A stretch of 64,000 nucleotides of DNA from Nocardia arizonensis (GTDB lineage Bacteria; Actinomycetota; Actinomycetes; Mycobacteriales; Mycobacteriaceae), in NCBI RefSeq assembly GCF_001310275.1, contig NZ_LGYZ01000109.1, positions 1-64,000 of the forward strand. The letters are read 5' to 3'. A program made the translations under genes and the position numbers. Below, piece after piece: positions 27,030 through 35,534 of the stretch (positions are counted from its first letter, which is position 1; the number at the start of each line of letters is the position of its first letter). Under the pieces are notes generated by a model. It had not been told where the DNA came from, ran no database searches, and saw only the letters and a list, made by a program, of their open reading frames with translations.

Positions 27030-28487
27030 TCACACCGCCGCGACGGGTGGTTCGGCGAGAGCGCGCAGGGTGCGGATGGCGGGGCGTAGGTGATCGAGCA
27101 GGGGGTGCGCCGAGATCGGTGCGGCGGTCGGGTGACCGCCGTGTGCCGCGAGGTTGGCGGCCAGACTGTGCGCCCGCGCCGCGGCCGCGGCCGCCCAGGC
27201 GGGTTCGGCGCCCGCGGCCAGCAGTGCGCCGATGACGCCGGACAGGACATCGCCCGCGCCCGCGGTCGCCGCCCAGGAGCCGCCCGCCTCGTTGACCAGC
27301 GTCGCCCGGCCCGGCGCGGCGACCAGGGTGGCGCGGCCCTTCAACAGGACGGTCAGCCCCCAGGATTCGGCCAGTTCGCGGACCGCGGCCACCCGATCCG
27401 GGCCGACCTCGTGACCGGTGAGCCTCGCGAACTCCCCGGCGTGCGGGGTAAGCACCGTTGGCGCGGCGCGGCCCCGGACCAGGGCCGGTTCCTCGGCGAG
27501 CATGGTCAGGCCGTCGGCGTCGACGATCACGGGCAGGTCGGTCGCGAGGATCTGCGCCAGCCGTTCGTGTGCGTCCGTGTCGGTGCCTGCCCCCGGACCG
27601 AAGACCCAGGACTGCACCCGGCCGGTCGTCGGAATCGACGGCGCCGCAACCACTTCGGGGAAATGTGACAGCACCTGCGCCGCCGCGCCGCCCGCGTACC
27701 GCACCATGCCCGATGTCGCCGCCACGGCCGCGCCGGTGCACAGCACGGCCGCGCCGGGATAGGTCGCGCCGCCCGCGCAGATACCCGTCACGCCCTGGGT
27801 GTACTTGTCGTCGACTGCTCCGGGCACCGGCCACCGGGCGCCGATCGAGGCCGGGTCCAGGGCCGCGAGATCCGGTTCGGGCAGACGTAAACCGATGGGC
27901 ACCAACTCGATTCGTCCGCACCACGGCGCGGCGAGCGCGTGCACCGGCTTGTACGCGCCGAAGGCCACGGTGACCTGCGCGCGTACCGCGGGTCCCGCGA
28001 CCGCGCCGGTATCCGGGTCCACCCCGCTGGGCAGATCCACCGCCACGACCGGCACGTCCAGTCCCGCGACGATTTCGGCGGCGTGCGGGCGCAGCGGGCC
28101 GCGACCGGAGATGCCGACGATCCCGTCGATCACCAGATCCGCGAACCCGACCTCCGAACGCACCCGGCCGCCCGCCGCGCGCAACGCGGCCAGCCCTTTC
28201 GCGTGCGCGCGTTCGGGATTCAGCAGCACCGCGGTCACCGCGACACCGCGACGGCGCAGGAACGCACCCGCCCACAGGGCGTCGCCGCCGTTGTCGCCCG
28301 ACCCGACCAGCAACGCCACCGACCGTCCGGCCACCCCGCCGGTCCGCGCGCGCAGTTCACCGGCCACGATCGTGGCCAGCCCGTGCGCGGCCCGCCGCAT
28401 GGGCACACCGTCGGGTACCCGGGTGAACAGTTCGGCCTCGGCCGCGCGTACGCCGTCGGCGGTGAAATAGCCACGCTGAGTCGACAT
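27030..28487 (-). CDS. nnrD: Bifunctional NAD(P)H-hydrate epimerase/dehydratase
   Basis: A 485-residue metabolite-repair enzyme. The N-terminal YjeF epimerase domain (to about residue 210) interconverts R and S NAD(P)H hydrates and shows VGSGDNGGDALW and VDLPSGVDPDTG. The C-terminal ribokinase-like domain dehydrates the S form with ATP or ADP: LTPHAGEFARL, LLKGRATLV, and ATAGAGDVLSGVIGALLA with the catalytic Asp. ATG at 28487 starts the conserved domain; a longer open frame to 28934 has no conserved content. Debris of groEL lies downstream of it and debris of glmS upstream. Confidence 0.94.
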   Translation of the reverse strand: MSTQRGYFTADGVRAAEAELFTRVPDGVPMRRAAHGLATIVAGELRARTGGVAGRSVALLVGSGDNGGDALWAGAFLRRRGVAVTAVLLNPERAHAKGLAALRAAGGRVRSEVGFADLVIDGIVGISGRGPLRPHAAEIVAGLDVPVVAVDLPSGVDPDTGAVAGPAVRAQVTVAFGAYKPVHALAAPWCGRIELVPIGLRLPEPDLAALDPASIGARWPVPGAVDDKYTQGVTGICAGGATYPGAAVLCTGAAVAATSGMVRYAGGAAAQVLSHFPEVVAAPSIPTTGRVQSWVFGPGAGTDTDAHERLAQILATDLPVIVDADGLTMLAEEPALVRGRAAPTVLTPHAGEFARLTGHEVGPDRVAAVRELAESWGLTVLLKGRATLVAAPGRATLVNEAGGSWAATAGAGDVLSGVIGALLAAGAEPAWAAAAAARAHSLAANLAAHGGHPTAAPISAHPLLDHLRPAIRTLRALAEPPVAAV

Positions 28488-28602
28488 CCGCGTATCGCCT
28501 CCCTGACTCGGTCGAGTGTGTCCGGCGGCCCGATCCGACCCTACCCGCGCCCGCGCGATTCCGACGGCGGTGGCGCGGAGCCGGATGACTAGGCTTGGGA
28601 CC

Positions 28603-29037
28603 ATGTCGATCGGGAGCCACGTCACCTCCGCCCGGGTCGCGACCGGATTCGTCGTGGCCGTCACCGTCGCGCTCTCGAGCGCCCTGCTGACCGGCTGCGG
28701 ATCCGATGATTCCGGGACCGCCGCCACACCGTCGGCCGGCGCGACCGCCTCCCGCACCGCGTCGCCCGGCCCGACGAAGCGGGCCGCGGTCACGGTGCGG
28801 GTCGACGATATGGCGTTCAGCCCGGCCGATGTGACCGTCAAGGTCGGCGACACCGTGACCTGGAAGTTCAGCGACCGCTTTCCGCATTCGGTGCAGGGCA
28901 TGGGCGACAAGGCGATGGGTATCAACAGCCCCATCCATACCTCGGGCGAATGGAGTTACACCTTCATCGCGCCCGGCACGTACCGCTACCTGTGCTCGCT
29001 GCACCCGGAGATGCGCGGCACCGTCACCGTCGAATGA
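28603..29037 (+). CDS. Cupredoxin (plastocyanin-like) lipoprotein
   Basis: A 144-residue exported copper protein. The signal peptide ends in the lipobox LLTGC (Cys near residue 27), then a Ser/Thr/Ala/Pro linker and a cupredoxin domain (about 60-144). The type-1 copper ligands are all visible: His in FPHSVQ, then Cys, His and Met in YLCSLHPEMRG. It probably carries electrons or buffers copper outside the membrane. ATG at 28603 chosen for the signal peptide. It is divergent from nnrD. Confidence 0.92.
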   Translation: MSIGSHVTSARVATGFVVAVTVALSSALLTGCGSDDSGTAATPSAGATASRTASPGPTKRAAVTVRVDDMAFSPADVTVKVGDTVTWKFSDRFPHSVQGMGDKAMGINSPIHTSGEWSYTFIAPGTYRYLCSLHPEMRGTVTVE

Positions 29038-29040
29038 CCG

Positions 29041-29302
29041 CGCCGCGCACGACCACTCGACCGTGACGGACTCGGCCGGATCGTAGTAGCCGCGTAATCG
29101 GGCGGATCGCCCTCGAGCAGCGCGATCGGGTCGTGCTCGAGCTCACACAGTGGACCGGCCTTCGATTCCGCCGCGACCGCGCCCGAACCGCCGAGGGTGG
29201 CAACGCCCGCGGCGTCGCGCCTTGATATTCCATGCGGCGCAACGCGTCGACGGCTATGCCGAGTGTGTCCCGGTATCCGACGTAGCCAACGATTGCGCAC
29301 AT
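29041..29302 (-). pseudogene. glmS remnant: N-terminus fused to C-terminal fragment
   Basis: A decayed glucosamine-6-phosphate synthase. From 29302 the frame reads MCAIVGYVGYRDTLGIAV and DALRRMEYQ, the GlmS glutaminase start with its catalytic Cys2. After a frameshift near 29222 it continues DAAGVATLGG (compare YDSAGVA), then jumps to ELEHDPIALLEGD, which resembles the GlmS C-terminal segment GELKHGPIALIEDG. Roughly 450 codons between are missing. In mycobacteria glmS lies near this point between nnrD and glmM, so this may be the ancestral site; a functional copy must exist elsewhere. Confidence 0.8.
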
Positions 29303-29338
29303 GGCTCCCCGGACCACTTATCGGATAACGTTCTCGTC

Positions 29339-30196
29339 GTGTCGGCGTCTGTGAAATCTCTTTTGAGCACCCTGACCAGCCGTGGCCCGCACCGGGTACT
29401 GCGCGGAAACCTGGCCATAGCGGGGCAGCCCGGGGTTGTCTACACGCCCGAGTCCGGTAAGAACCTGCCCGCGATCGCCTTCGCGCACGGCTGGCTGACC
29501 GGCGTGTCGCACTACCGACAGCTACTCGAACACCTGGCCTCCTGGGGTTTCGTGATCGCGGCACCCGACACCGAGCGCGGGCCGATTCCGTCACATCTGG
29601 ATCTGGCGACCGATCTGCTCACCACCCTCGACATCTGCACGGGCGTCCGCCTCGGCGACGGACAGATCAGCGTGCATCCGGACCGGCTCGTTCTGGCCGG
29701 GCACGCCATGGGCGCGGGCGCGGCCGTGATCGCGGCCGGGCAGCGCGATGTCGCCGCCGTGGCCGCGCTGTTCCCGTCTCCCACCGCGCCTTCCTCGGAG
29801 CGGATCGCCGCCGATATCGACCGCCCCGCGCTCATCCTCGCCGGCGCCGCCGATCTCGAATCGGTGAGTTCCAACGCCGTACCGCTGGCAGGCGCGTGGG
29901 CGGGTCCCACCATCCTGCGCGTGCTCGACGGCGCCTCGCACAACGGCATCATCGAGGGCCGCCGGGCACTGGCCGCCTTCGGTGTGGGCAAGTACCAGGC
30001 CAAGATCGCCAGGACCACCCGCGGGCTGCTCACCGGCTATCTGCTGCACACCCTGCTCGGCGAGGAGAAGTACCAGCCCTTCGCCGATCCCGAGACCGTC
30101 ATCCCGCACAGCGAGGTGGTCGATCCGCACGCGCCGCGCGAGGAGGAGAAGCCCAAGATCTCCCTCAGCACGATCGTGAGCCTGTTGCGCAAATAG
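29339..30196 (+). CDS. Alpha/beta-hydrolase-fold protein, nucleophile Ser replaced by Ala
   Basis: A 285-residue protein of the chlorophyllase/PET-hydrolase-like alpha/beta family. Fold landmarks: VVYTPESGKNLPAIAFAHGW, FVIAAPDTERGP, and VLAGHAMGAGAAVIAAG at the nucleophile elbow. Relatives have GHSMG; here the Ser codon is GCC (Ala). The Asp region AGAADLESV and the His in DGASHNGII remain. The frame is intact. Without the Ser it should not hydrolyse esters by the usual mechanism; it could be a binding or scaffold protein. GTG at 29339 and GTG at 29351 are both possible starts. Its upstream flank is the glmS remnant. Confidence 0.82.
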   Translation: MSASVKSLLSTLTSRGPHRVLRGNLAIAGQPGVVYTPESGKNLPAIAFAHGWLTGVSHYRQLLEHLASWGFVIAAPDTERGPIPSHLDLATDLLTTLDICTGVRLGDGQISVHPDRLVLAGHAMGAGAAVIAAGQRDVAAVAALFPSPTAPSSERIAADIDRPALILAGAADLESVSSNAVPLAGAWAGPTILRVLDGASHNGIIEGRRALAAFGVGKYQAKIARTTRGLLTGYLLHTLLGEEKYQPFADPETVIPHSEVVDPHAPREEEKPKISLSTIVSLLRK

Positions 30197-30206
30197 CCTG
30201 GTCGGC

Positions 30207-30590
30207 TCAGATGAGCCAGCTCTTGCGCCGGTAGTACGCGCCCTCGGGATCGTCGTCCTCGTCGATCGGGGTGACGATGTCGTTGGCCCGGCGCGCGGCG
30301 ATCGATCGCGCGATCGCCGCGCGCTGCTCGCGGGAGTGCTCCTCCAGCCGTTCCCGCTCGGCGCGCGCCTCGGCCTCCTCGCGCTCCCGCGCCTGTGCCT
30401 GCGCCACCGCCTCGGCGTAGTCGTCGGCCCTGTCCTCGAAGAACCGGGCCATATCGGCGGCGGACTCCTCGGCGAGCCGGTGGGCCGTCTCCTCGGTGCG
30501 ACGGTGGATATCGGCCAATTCGGCGCGCAGTAGCGCCGAGCGTCTGCGGGTCTCGGCCGCCACCCGCTCGATCTCCGCCGCGTAGTTCAC
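30207..30590 (-). CDS. Coiled-coil protein, possible T7SS-associated
   Basis: A 127-residue, highly charged, almost entirely helical protein (residues 1-100 are heptad-like, rich in Glu/Arg/Ala) with a short acidic turn (TPIDEDDDPEGAYY) and a hydrophobic end (SWLI). There is no signal peptide. It lies about 40 bases after the 615-residue secreted-type protein on the same strand, so it may be a chaperone or partner for that substrate. Start GTG at 30590; a longer frame upstream overlaps the preceding gene. Confidence 0.65.
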   Translation of the reverse strand: MNYAAEIERVAAETRRRSALLRAELADIHRRTEETAHRLAEESAADMARFFEDRADDYAEAVAQAQAREREEAEARAERERLEEHSREQRAAIARSIAARRANDIVTPIDEDDDPEGAYYRRKSWLI

Positions 30591-30630
30591 ACCCGCTCCC
30601 CTTCCGCGCGCGCCGCGGCGGACTTCCCGC

Positions 30631-32478
30631 TCACAGCGGTCCCGCCTCGGCCAGTCGCGCACCGCTGTCGGGGACCTGCCGCTGATTCTCCACACCCGTG
30701 GCAGGCATCGGCGCGGGTTTGTGCTCGCCGTCCTCCTCCCCACGGGGCACAGGCGGAACCTTCGGGATCGAGGAGGCGCCCTGGTCACCGTCCGACGCGC
30801 CGCCGCCGGTGTGGGAACCGGAGCCGCCCGTCGGATTCTGGTGCTTCGGCTGCTCCGACGACTTCGGCGCGGCGTCGCCGCCCTTGTCTTCCGACCCGTT
30901 CTCGGACGCGCCGCTGTCGCTTCCGTCCTTGGCGGGCTCGCCCGCGCCGTGCTCGGATTTCACGCTGTCCACGAGGGTCGGGATGCCGTGCTCGTCCAGC
31001 TTCACGCTGTATTCGTGTTTCGTGCCGTCGGCATCGGTGGCCAGCAGTTTCGGCTGTCCGTCCGCACCGACCTCGAGGGTGAGATGCTTTCCGGCGATAT
31101 CGAATTCGGCCAGGGGCCGGTCGGCCTGGTTCTTGCCGGTCGCCTGCTCCACCTTCTCCAGCGCGTCATCGATGCCGTCCTTGATCGTGGCGCCAAGCGA
31201 GCTCAGGTTGGCGCCGATTGTCTGGGCCGCACTGTTCGCCGCGCCGGTCAGGGTCGAGGCGATCTGGTTGATCGAGGCCAGACCCTGCAAGGAACTCAGC
31301 GAGTTCGTCGTGCCGGTATTCAGGTTGGTCGACGGGGTATTCGCCGTGGAGGGGGCACTGGCCGTGGAGGGGGTATCGGCCGTGGAAGGGGTACTTGCCG
31401 TGGAGGGAGTATTGGCCGTCGGAGTGTTCGTGGACGACGGATTCGTCTTGGTCGACTGGTCGGTCGTACCGGAGGGGTTACCGGCGCCCGACGCATTATC
31501 GGCGCCGGACGGACTGCCCGCGCCCGAGGGGGTATTCCCCGACGGACTGTTCTGCGACGGACTGTTCTGCGAATTGTCTTGCGACGGCTCGGTATCCGCA
31601 CCTCCCACGGGCGCCGGATACGGATCGTCATCGAGTTGCGCGAATACCGCTGCCAGGGTGGTGTATTGGGTCTCGAAGGCGGTATCGGTCGCCTGACATT
31701 GCGTCAGGTACGTGGTGACCGTGTCGTCGTATTGGACCTTGAAGACCTTCTCGAGCCACACCCGGCAGCGATCCCTGATTCTCTCGACGTAGTTCGGATC
31801 CGAGACCATCGACGTGAGATCGGCCGAACCCATGCCTTGTACGAAGTCCACCGGGCTGTTGGTCGCGGCCAGATCGGGGAAGAGCTGGATCAACTTCCCG
31901 GCGAGGGTGTTTCCATCGGCGAGCCGGCTCACCATCGACTCGGTCCGCGCGCCGGCGATGATGGCGTCGATGTCCTCGGGGGCCTTACCGTCGACCCGCA
32001 CATCCGCCTGCCCGTGCAGCAGTCCGAGGGTGAGTTCGGCCTTGGCGACGACCGCGTCGCGGAAGGGGGTGATGGTCGCGCGTATGGTGTCGACCGCCGC
32101 CCGCACCTTCTCGCGATCGTCGGCGGCGAGGGTGTTCTGCCTGTTCAGCAGCTGGATACCCGCGTCGGCGGCGGCGCCCTGCCACAGCGACGGCAGCCTG
32201 CGCGCGATCTGTTCCTGTGTCGTACCCTGTTCGCTCGCGACGGTCAGCATCTCGTTCATGCTGTCGGCGGCGGCCTCGAGCTTCGCCAGGTTCATGCCCC
32301 GCTGCTCGTCGTAGAGCGCTTCGATCCGTTGGAGGGAATTGCCGCCGTCGCCATCGAAAGCCCGGCTGTAACGCGGCGCGAGCTGAATCCAGTACTGCAT
32401 GCCCGCCGCGCCCTGGTCGAGGATCTCGTCGACCGACCTGTCGCGCATGCGCTCCGAGAAGCCTTCCACCGCACCCAT
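30631..32478 (-). CDS. Large WXG-type probable type VII secretion substrate
   Basis: A 615-residue protein with no classical signal peptide. The N-terminal 270 residues are helical and contain a WQG turn (PSLWQGAAADA, about residue 98), as in WXG100/EspB-like T7SS substrates. A central region (about 290-390) is made of Pro/Ser/Thr/Gly repeats, including a six-residue TAxTPS repeat. A helical segment (LASINQIASTLTGAANSAAQ) follows, then a folded-looking part (EFDIAGKHLTLEVGADG) and a charged Pro-rich tail. It resembles secreted effectors or structural substrates; I cannot name the activity. It is the second gene of a three-gene minus-strand operon. Confidence 0.7.
   Translation of the reverse strand: MGAVEGFSERMRDRSVDEILDQGAAGMQYWIQLAPRYSRAFDGDGGNSLQRIEALYDEQRGMNLAKLEAAADSMNEMLTVASEQGTTQEQIARRLPSLWQGAAADAGIQLLNRQNTLAADDREKVRAAVDTIRATITPFRDAVVAKAELTLGLLHGQADVRVDGKAPEDIDAIIAGARTESMVSRLADGNTLAGKLIQLFPDLAATNSPVDFVQGMGSADLTSMVSDPNYVERIRDRCRVWLEKVFKVQYDDTVTTYLTQCQATDTAFETQYTTLAAVFAQLDDDPYPAPVGGADTEPSQDNSQNSPSQNSPSGNTPSGAGSPSGADNASGAGNPSGTTDQSTKTNPSSTNTPTANTPSTASTPSTADTPSTASAPSTANTPSTNLNTGTTNSLSSLQGLASINQIASTLTGAANSAAQTIGANLSSLGATIKDGIDDALEKVEQATGKNQADRPLAEFDIAGKHLTLEVGADGQPKLLATDADGTKHEYSVKLDEHGIPTLVDSVKSEHGAGEPAKDGSDSGASENGSEDKGGDAAPKSSEQPKHQNPTGGSGSHTGGGASDGDQGASSIPKVPPVPRGEEDGEHKPAPMPATGVENQRQVPDSGARLAEAGPL
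31331..31420 (-). repeat. 18-base tandem repeat, five copies, inside the secreted-type gene
   Basis: Units of the form GAGGGGGTATTGGCCGTG (plus strand) repeat head to tail at 31331, 31349, 31367, 31385 and 31403. They encode the six-residue Thr-Ala-x-Thr-Pro-Ser repeat and may vary in number between strains. Confidence 0.8.
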
Positions 32479-32527
32479 TTACGCGCAACCCCTTCCGATC
32501 GACGAGTTCATTACTCCCCCGGCGCCG

Positions 32528-32860
32528 TCAGATCCTGTCGGTCTTCCTGGCGTTGTTCTCATCGACATCGATGAGTTCGATGGTCGCCTTGCCGATCGCG
32601 CTCGCCGCGTCCTCGGTGGCCGTGGTCCAGATATTCAGCCAGTTGACCACGCGTTCCATCCCCGCGTGCACCTTCTGACCGTGCGCGGCGTATGCGCGTC
32701 CCGCCTCGCTCTCGACGCCATTGCGTCCCGCGCCGAACAGGGTGGCCGAGATACTGCCGACGCAGTTGCGCACGGTGCTCGCCGTCGCGGTCAATTCGTT
32801 CACGGCCACTGTCATTCCGGCCTGGTCGACGACGATTCCCCCCGACACCGTCTGCCCCAT
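32528..32860 (-). CDS. EspC/WXG100-like small helical protein
   Basis: A 110-residue protein with two predicted helices around a Gly-rich turn (TLFGAGRNGVESEAG), then a helix containing WLNIWTTATEDAA. Size, helical hairpin layout and C-terminal Ile/Val-rich tail resemble T7SS-targeted EspC-type proteins. It is encoded 49 bases upstream of the 615-residue protein, the usual position of a small co-secreted partner. ATG at 32860 chosen with a GGAGGGG site upstream; the longer frame lacks a site. Confidence 0.7.
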   Translation of the reverse strand: MGQTVSGGIVVDQAGMTVAVNELTATASTVRNCVGSISATLFGAGRNGVESEAGRAYAAHGQKVHAGMERVVNWLNIWTTATEDAASAIGKATIELIDVDENNARKTDRI

Positions 32861-33106
32861 TGCGCCCCTCCGTGTCCTGTATGTGCCTAATACCTTCGAC
32901 GTGCGAGGCGGGACCACGGTTCCGCCGAATTCCGCAGGTTCCAATGATCCGCGTGATTTCCACGCGGATCATTGCAGCCTGCGGCCGATCATTCCCCTCG
33001 AAGGGGCGGGCGTTCGGGGGCCGTTGCCGGACAGTCTAGCCCGGTGCTCACGGCCCGGAAACCCCTGCCGGGAACAGTGATTGCGCGGTGAATCGCCTGG
33101 CGGCAC

Positions 33107-33412
33107 CTACTTGCCGAGTTCACCGTGGTCGGTGCGGACCCACCCCGAGGTGCCGTCGGGGTGGTGGTGGAATTCCCAGGCGGCGTAATCGCCGTCCTTC
33201 TCGACCACGGTGAGGTGGTCGGCGATACCGTCGTGGTCGTAATCGGTCCAGACCTGCATGGCGTCGTCACCGACGGTGGTCTCGGTGTCGAGGATGCCGT
33301 CGCCGTCGATGTCCTGGGTCGGGTGGTTCAATTCGACGGGGCCGAACCCCTCGAGCGGCGAGGAGGCGTCGATATCGGGCAGGTCCAGCGGAAACTCACC
33401 CGAATGGATCAT
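33107..33412 (-). CDS. DUF6802-like calcium-binding-type protein
   Basis: A 101-residue acidic protein with two Asp-rich loops, DIDGDGILDTE and DYDHDGIADHL, resembling EF-hand or thrombospondin-type calcium loops. It ends with WEFHHHPDGTSGWVRTDHG. The pattern of a Trp-Thr-Asp strand before a DxDxDG loop matches what I know of DUF6802. No signal peptide. ATG at 33412 has GAGGAG directly upstream. It sits before the EspC-like operon on the same strand, about 245 bases away. Similarity is from memory, not a search. Confidence 0.65.
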   Translation of the reverse strand: MIHSGEFPLDLPDIDASSPLEGFGPVELNHPTQDIDGDGILDTETTVGDDAMQVWTDYDHDGIADHLTVVEKDGDYAAWEFHHHPDGTSGWVRTDHGELGK

Positions 33413-33526
33413 GACTCCTCCTCGGCGGGACTCGTGTCTGACGGTGCGCGGCCGGTGAATTCGGCGGGTTAATCCCATCCTGACATCCGCTCGGCCCCGA
33501 CGCAGCAGCTTATCGGGTCGGGCGGC

Positions 33527-33718
33527 TCACTTCTTCGGGATGATCAGCCACAACGCGATGTAGATGATGAACTGCGGACCGGGCAGCAGGCAGGACAGGA
33601 CGAACAGCAGTCGGATCACGGTGGCGTTCCAGCCGAAGTATTCGGCGAGGCCACCGCAGACCCCGGCGATCCAACTGTCGGTGCTGGAACGGGTGAGGCG
33701 GCGAACGGGCGCGGTCAT
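33527..33718 (-). CDS. Small PspC-domain membrane protein
   Basis: A 63-residue protein consisting of a single PspC domain: WIAGVCGGLAEYFG, a first hydrophobic helix (VIRLLFVLSCLL) and a second (FIIYIALWLIIPKK). Stand-alone PspC proteins associate with the membrane and envelope-stress systems. ATG at 33718 follows a GAGAGGGG site. This is the third PspC-domain protein in the window. Confidence 0.9.
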   Translation of the reverse strand: MTAPVRRLTRSSTDSWIAGVCGGLAEYFGWNATVIRLLFVLSCLLPGPQFIIYIALWLIIPKK

Positions 33719-33893
33719 CGGATTCCCCTCTCGGAGTCGGCTGGTATGCCATCGACTCTCCTCGCGCGGACGCCTCGGCGCATCGGTCCCGAGCCCGATT
33801 CCGACCCTGAACTTCCCGGGCACGCGGGTCAGGGTGAACCCCGGCCCGACCGCGGATGCGGGTGCGCGGCGCGCACACGGCAGACTTCATCGG

Positions 33894-35534
33894 GTGAGCA
33901 CTACATTGCACGCGCGCGGACTGTCGGCCGGACACGGTGAACGCGTCCTGTTCGACGACCTCGACCTGACCCTCGCACCGGGCGATGTGATCGGCCTGGT
34001 CGGGGTGAACGGCGCGGGCAAGTCCACGCTGCTGCGCATGCTCGCGCACGGCGCGGCGACCACCGGCGCCATCACGCTCAGCCCGCCCGACGCCACCATC
34101 GGCTATCTGGCTCAGGAGCCCGAACGGGTCCCCGGCGAGAGCGTCTTGGACTTTTTGGGCCGCCGGACCGGAGTCACGGCGGCGCAGCACGCCATGGACG
34201 CGGCGGCCGAGCGGCTGGCCGAGGGCGGGGACGATGACTACACCCCGGCGCTGGAACGTTGGCTGGCGCTGGGCGGCGCCGATCTGGACCAGCGCGCGCA
34301 CGAGGTGGCCGACGACCTCGGGTTGAGCACCTCGCTCGCCGACGGGCTGGATACCCCGATGACGGGTCTGTCCGGTGGTCAGGCGGCGCGGGCCGGACTG
34401 GCCTCCGTCCTGCTCTCGCGTTTCGACATCCTGCTGCTCGACGAGCCGACCAACGATCTGGATCTGGCCGGACTCGAGACGCTCGAACGCTTCGTCACCT
34501 CGGTGCGGGTGCCGCTCATGGTGATCAGCCACGACCGGGAGTTCCTCGCGCGCACCGTGAACCGCGTCATCGAACTGGATCTGGCGCAGCAGCAGGTGGG
34601 CACCTACGACGGCGGCTACGAGGCGTACCTGGCCGAACGGGCTATCGCGCGCAAGCACGCGCGCGCCGCGTACGAGGAATATGCCGACACCAAGGCAGAA
34701 CTCGAGGCCCGCGCGCAGATGCAGCGCAACTGGCTCGAACACGGTGTACGCAACGCGCGGCGCAAAGCCAAGACCGATTCGGACAAGGCGGGCCGCAAGA
34801 TGCGCGCCGAATCCACCGAGAAGCAGGCCGCCAAGGCCCGCCAGACCCAGCGCCGCATCGAACGACTGGATGCGGTGGAGGAACCGCGCAAGGAATGGGA
34901 ACTGCATATGTCCATCGCCGCGGCCCCGCGCAGCGGCGCGGTGGTCGCCACGCTGACCGAAGCCGTCATCACCCGCGGCGATTTCACACTCGGCCCGGTG
35001 ACCACGCAGGTGGACTGGGCCGACCGCATCGTGCTCACCGGTGCGAACGGTTCGGGCAAGTCGACGCTGCTGGCCCTGCTGCTCGGCCGCCTCGCGCCGG
35101 ACAGCGGTACCGCCACGGTGGGTTCGGGTGTCGCGATCGGCGAGGTCGACCAAGCGCGCGGCCTGTTCCGCGGACCCGGCCCGCTCGCCGACACCTTCGG
35201 CGCCGAGATGCCGGACTGGCCCGACGCCGATGTGCGGACGCTGCTGGCGAAATTCGGCCTGCGCGGACCGCATGTCAACCGCGCCTGCGCCACCCTGTCG
35301 CCCGGCGAGCGCACCCGAGCCGCACTCGCGCTCTTGCAGGCGCGCGGGGTGAATCTGCTGGTGCTGGACGAACCCACCAACCATCTCGACCTGCCCGCGA
35401 TCGAACAACTGGAACAGGCGGTGGATTCCTTCACCGGCACGCTGCTGCTGGTCACCCATGATCGGCGCATGCTCGACGCGGTCCGTTCCACGCGCCGTTG
35501 GCGCATGGACGAAGGCAGGCTGCTCGAGGACTGA
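33894..35534 (+). CDS. ABC-F family ATP-binding protein
   Basis: A 546-residue soluble protein with two ABC ATPase domains and no membrane segments. Domain 1: Walker A GVNGAGKSTLL (about residue 38), signature LSGGQAARAG, Walker B ILLLDEPTNDLDL. A charged linker (about 240-325, rich in Arg/Lys/Glu) is the ABC-F interaction motif. Domain 2: GANGSGKSTLL, LSPGERTRAALA, LLVLDEPTNHLDLP. ABC-F proteins bind the ribosome E site, acting as translation factors or protecting against antibiotics; which applies here is unknown. Start GTG at 33894. The 3' end overlaps a convergent AbiEi-like gene. Confidence 0.93.
   Translation: MSTTLHARGLSAGHGERVLFDDLDLTLAPGDVIGLVGVNGAGKSTLLRMLAHGAATTGAITLSPPDATIGYLAQEPERVPGESVLDFLGRRTGVTAAQHAMDAAAERLAEGGDDDYTPALERWLALGGADLDQRAHEVADDLGLSTSLADGLDTPMTGLSGGQAARAGLASVLLSRFDILLLDEPTNDLDLAGLETLERFVTSVRVPLMVISHDREFLARTVNRVIELDLAQQQVGTYDGGYEAYLAERAIARKHARAAYEEYADTKAELEARAQMQRNWLEHGVRNARRKAKTDSDKAGRKMRAESTEKQAAKARQTQRRIERLDAVEEPRKEWELHMSIAAAPRSGAVVATLTEAVITRGDFTLGPVTTQVDWADRIVLTGANGSGKSTLLALLLGRLAPDSGTATVGSGVAIGEVDQARGLFRGPGPLADTFGAEMPDWPDADVRTLLAKFGLRGPHVNRACATLSPGERTRAALALLQARGVNLLVLDEPTNHLDLPAIEQLEQAVDSFTGTLLLVTHDRRMLDAVRSTRRWRMDEGRLLED

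Noticed and set aside
28488..28934. Upstream extension of nnrD
   Set aside because: This region is the antisense of the cupredoxin lipoprotein gene; the conserved epimerase domain begins after the ATG at 28487.
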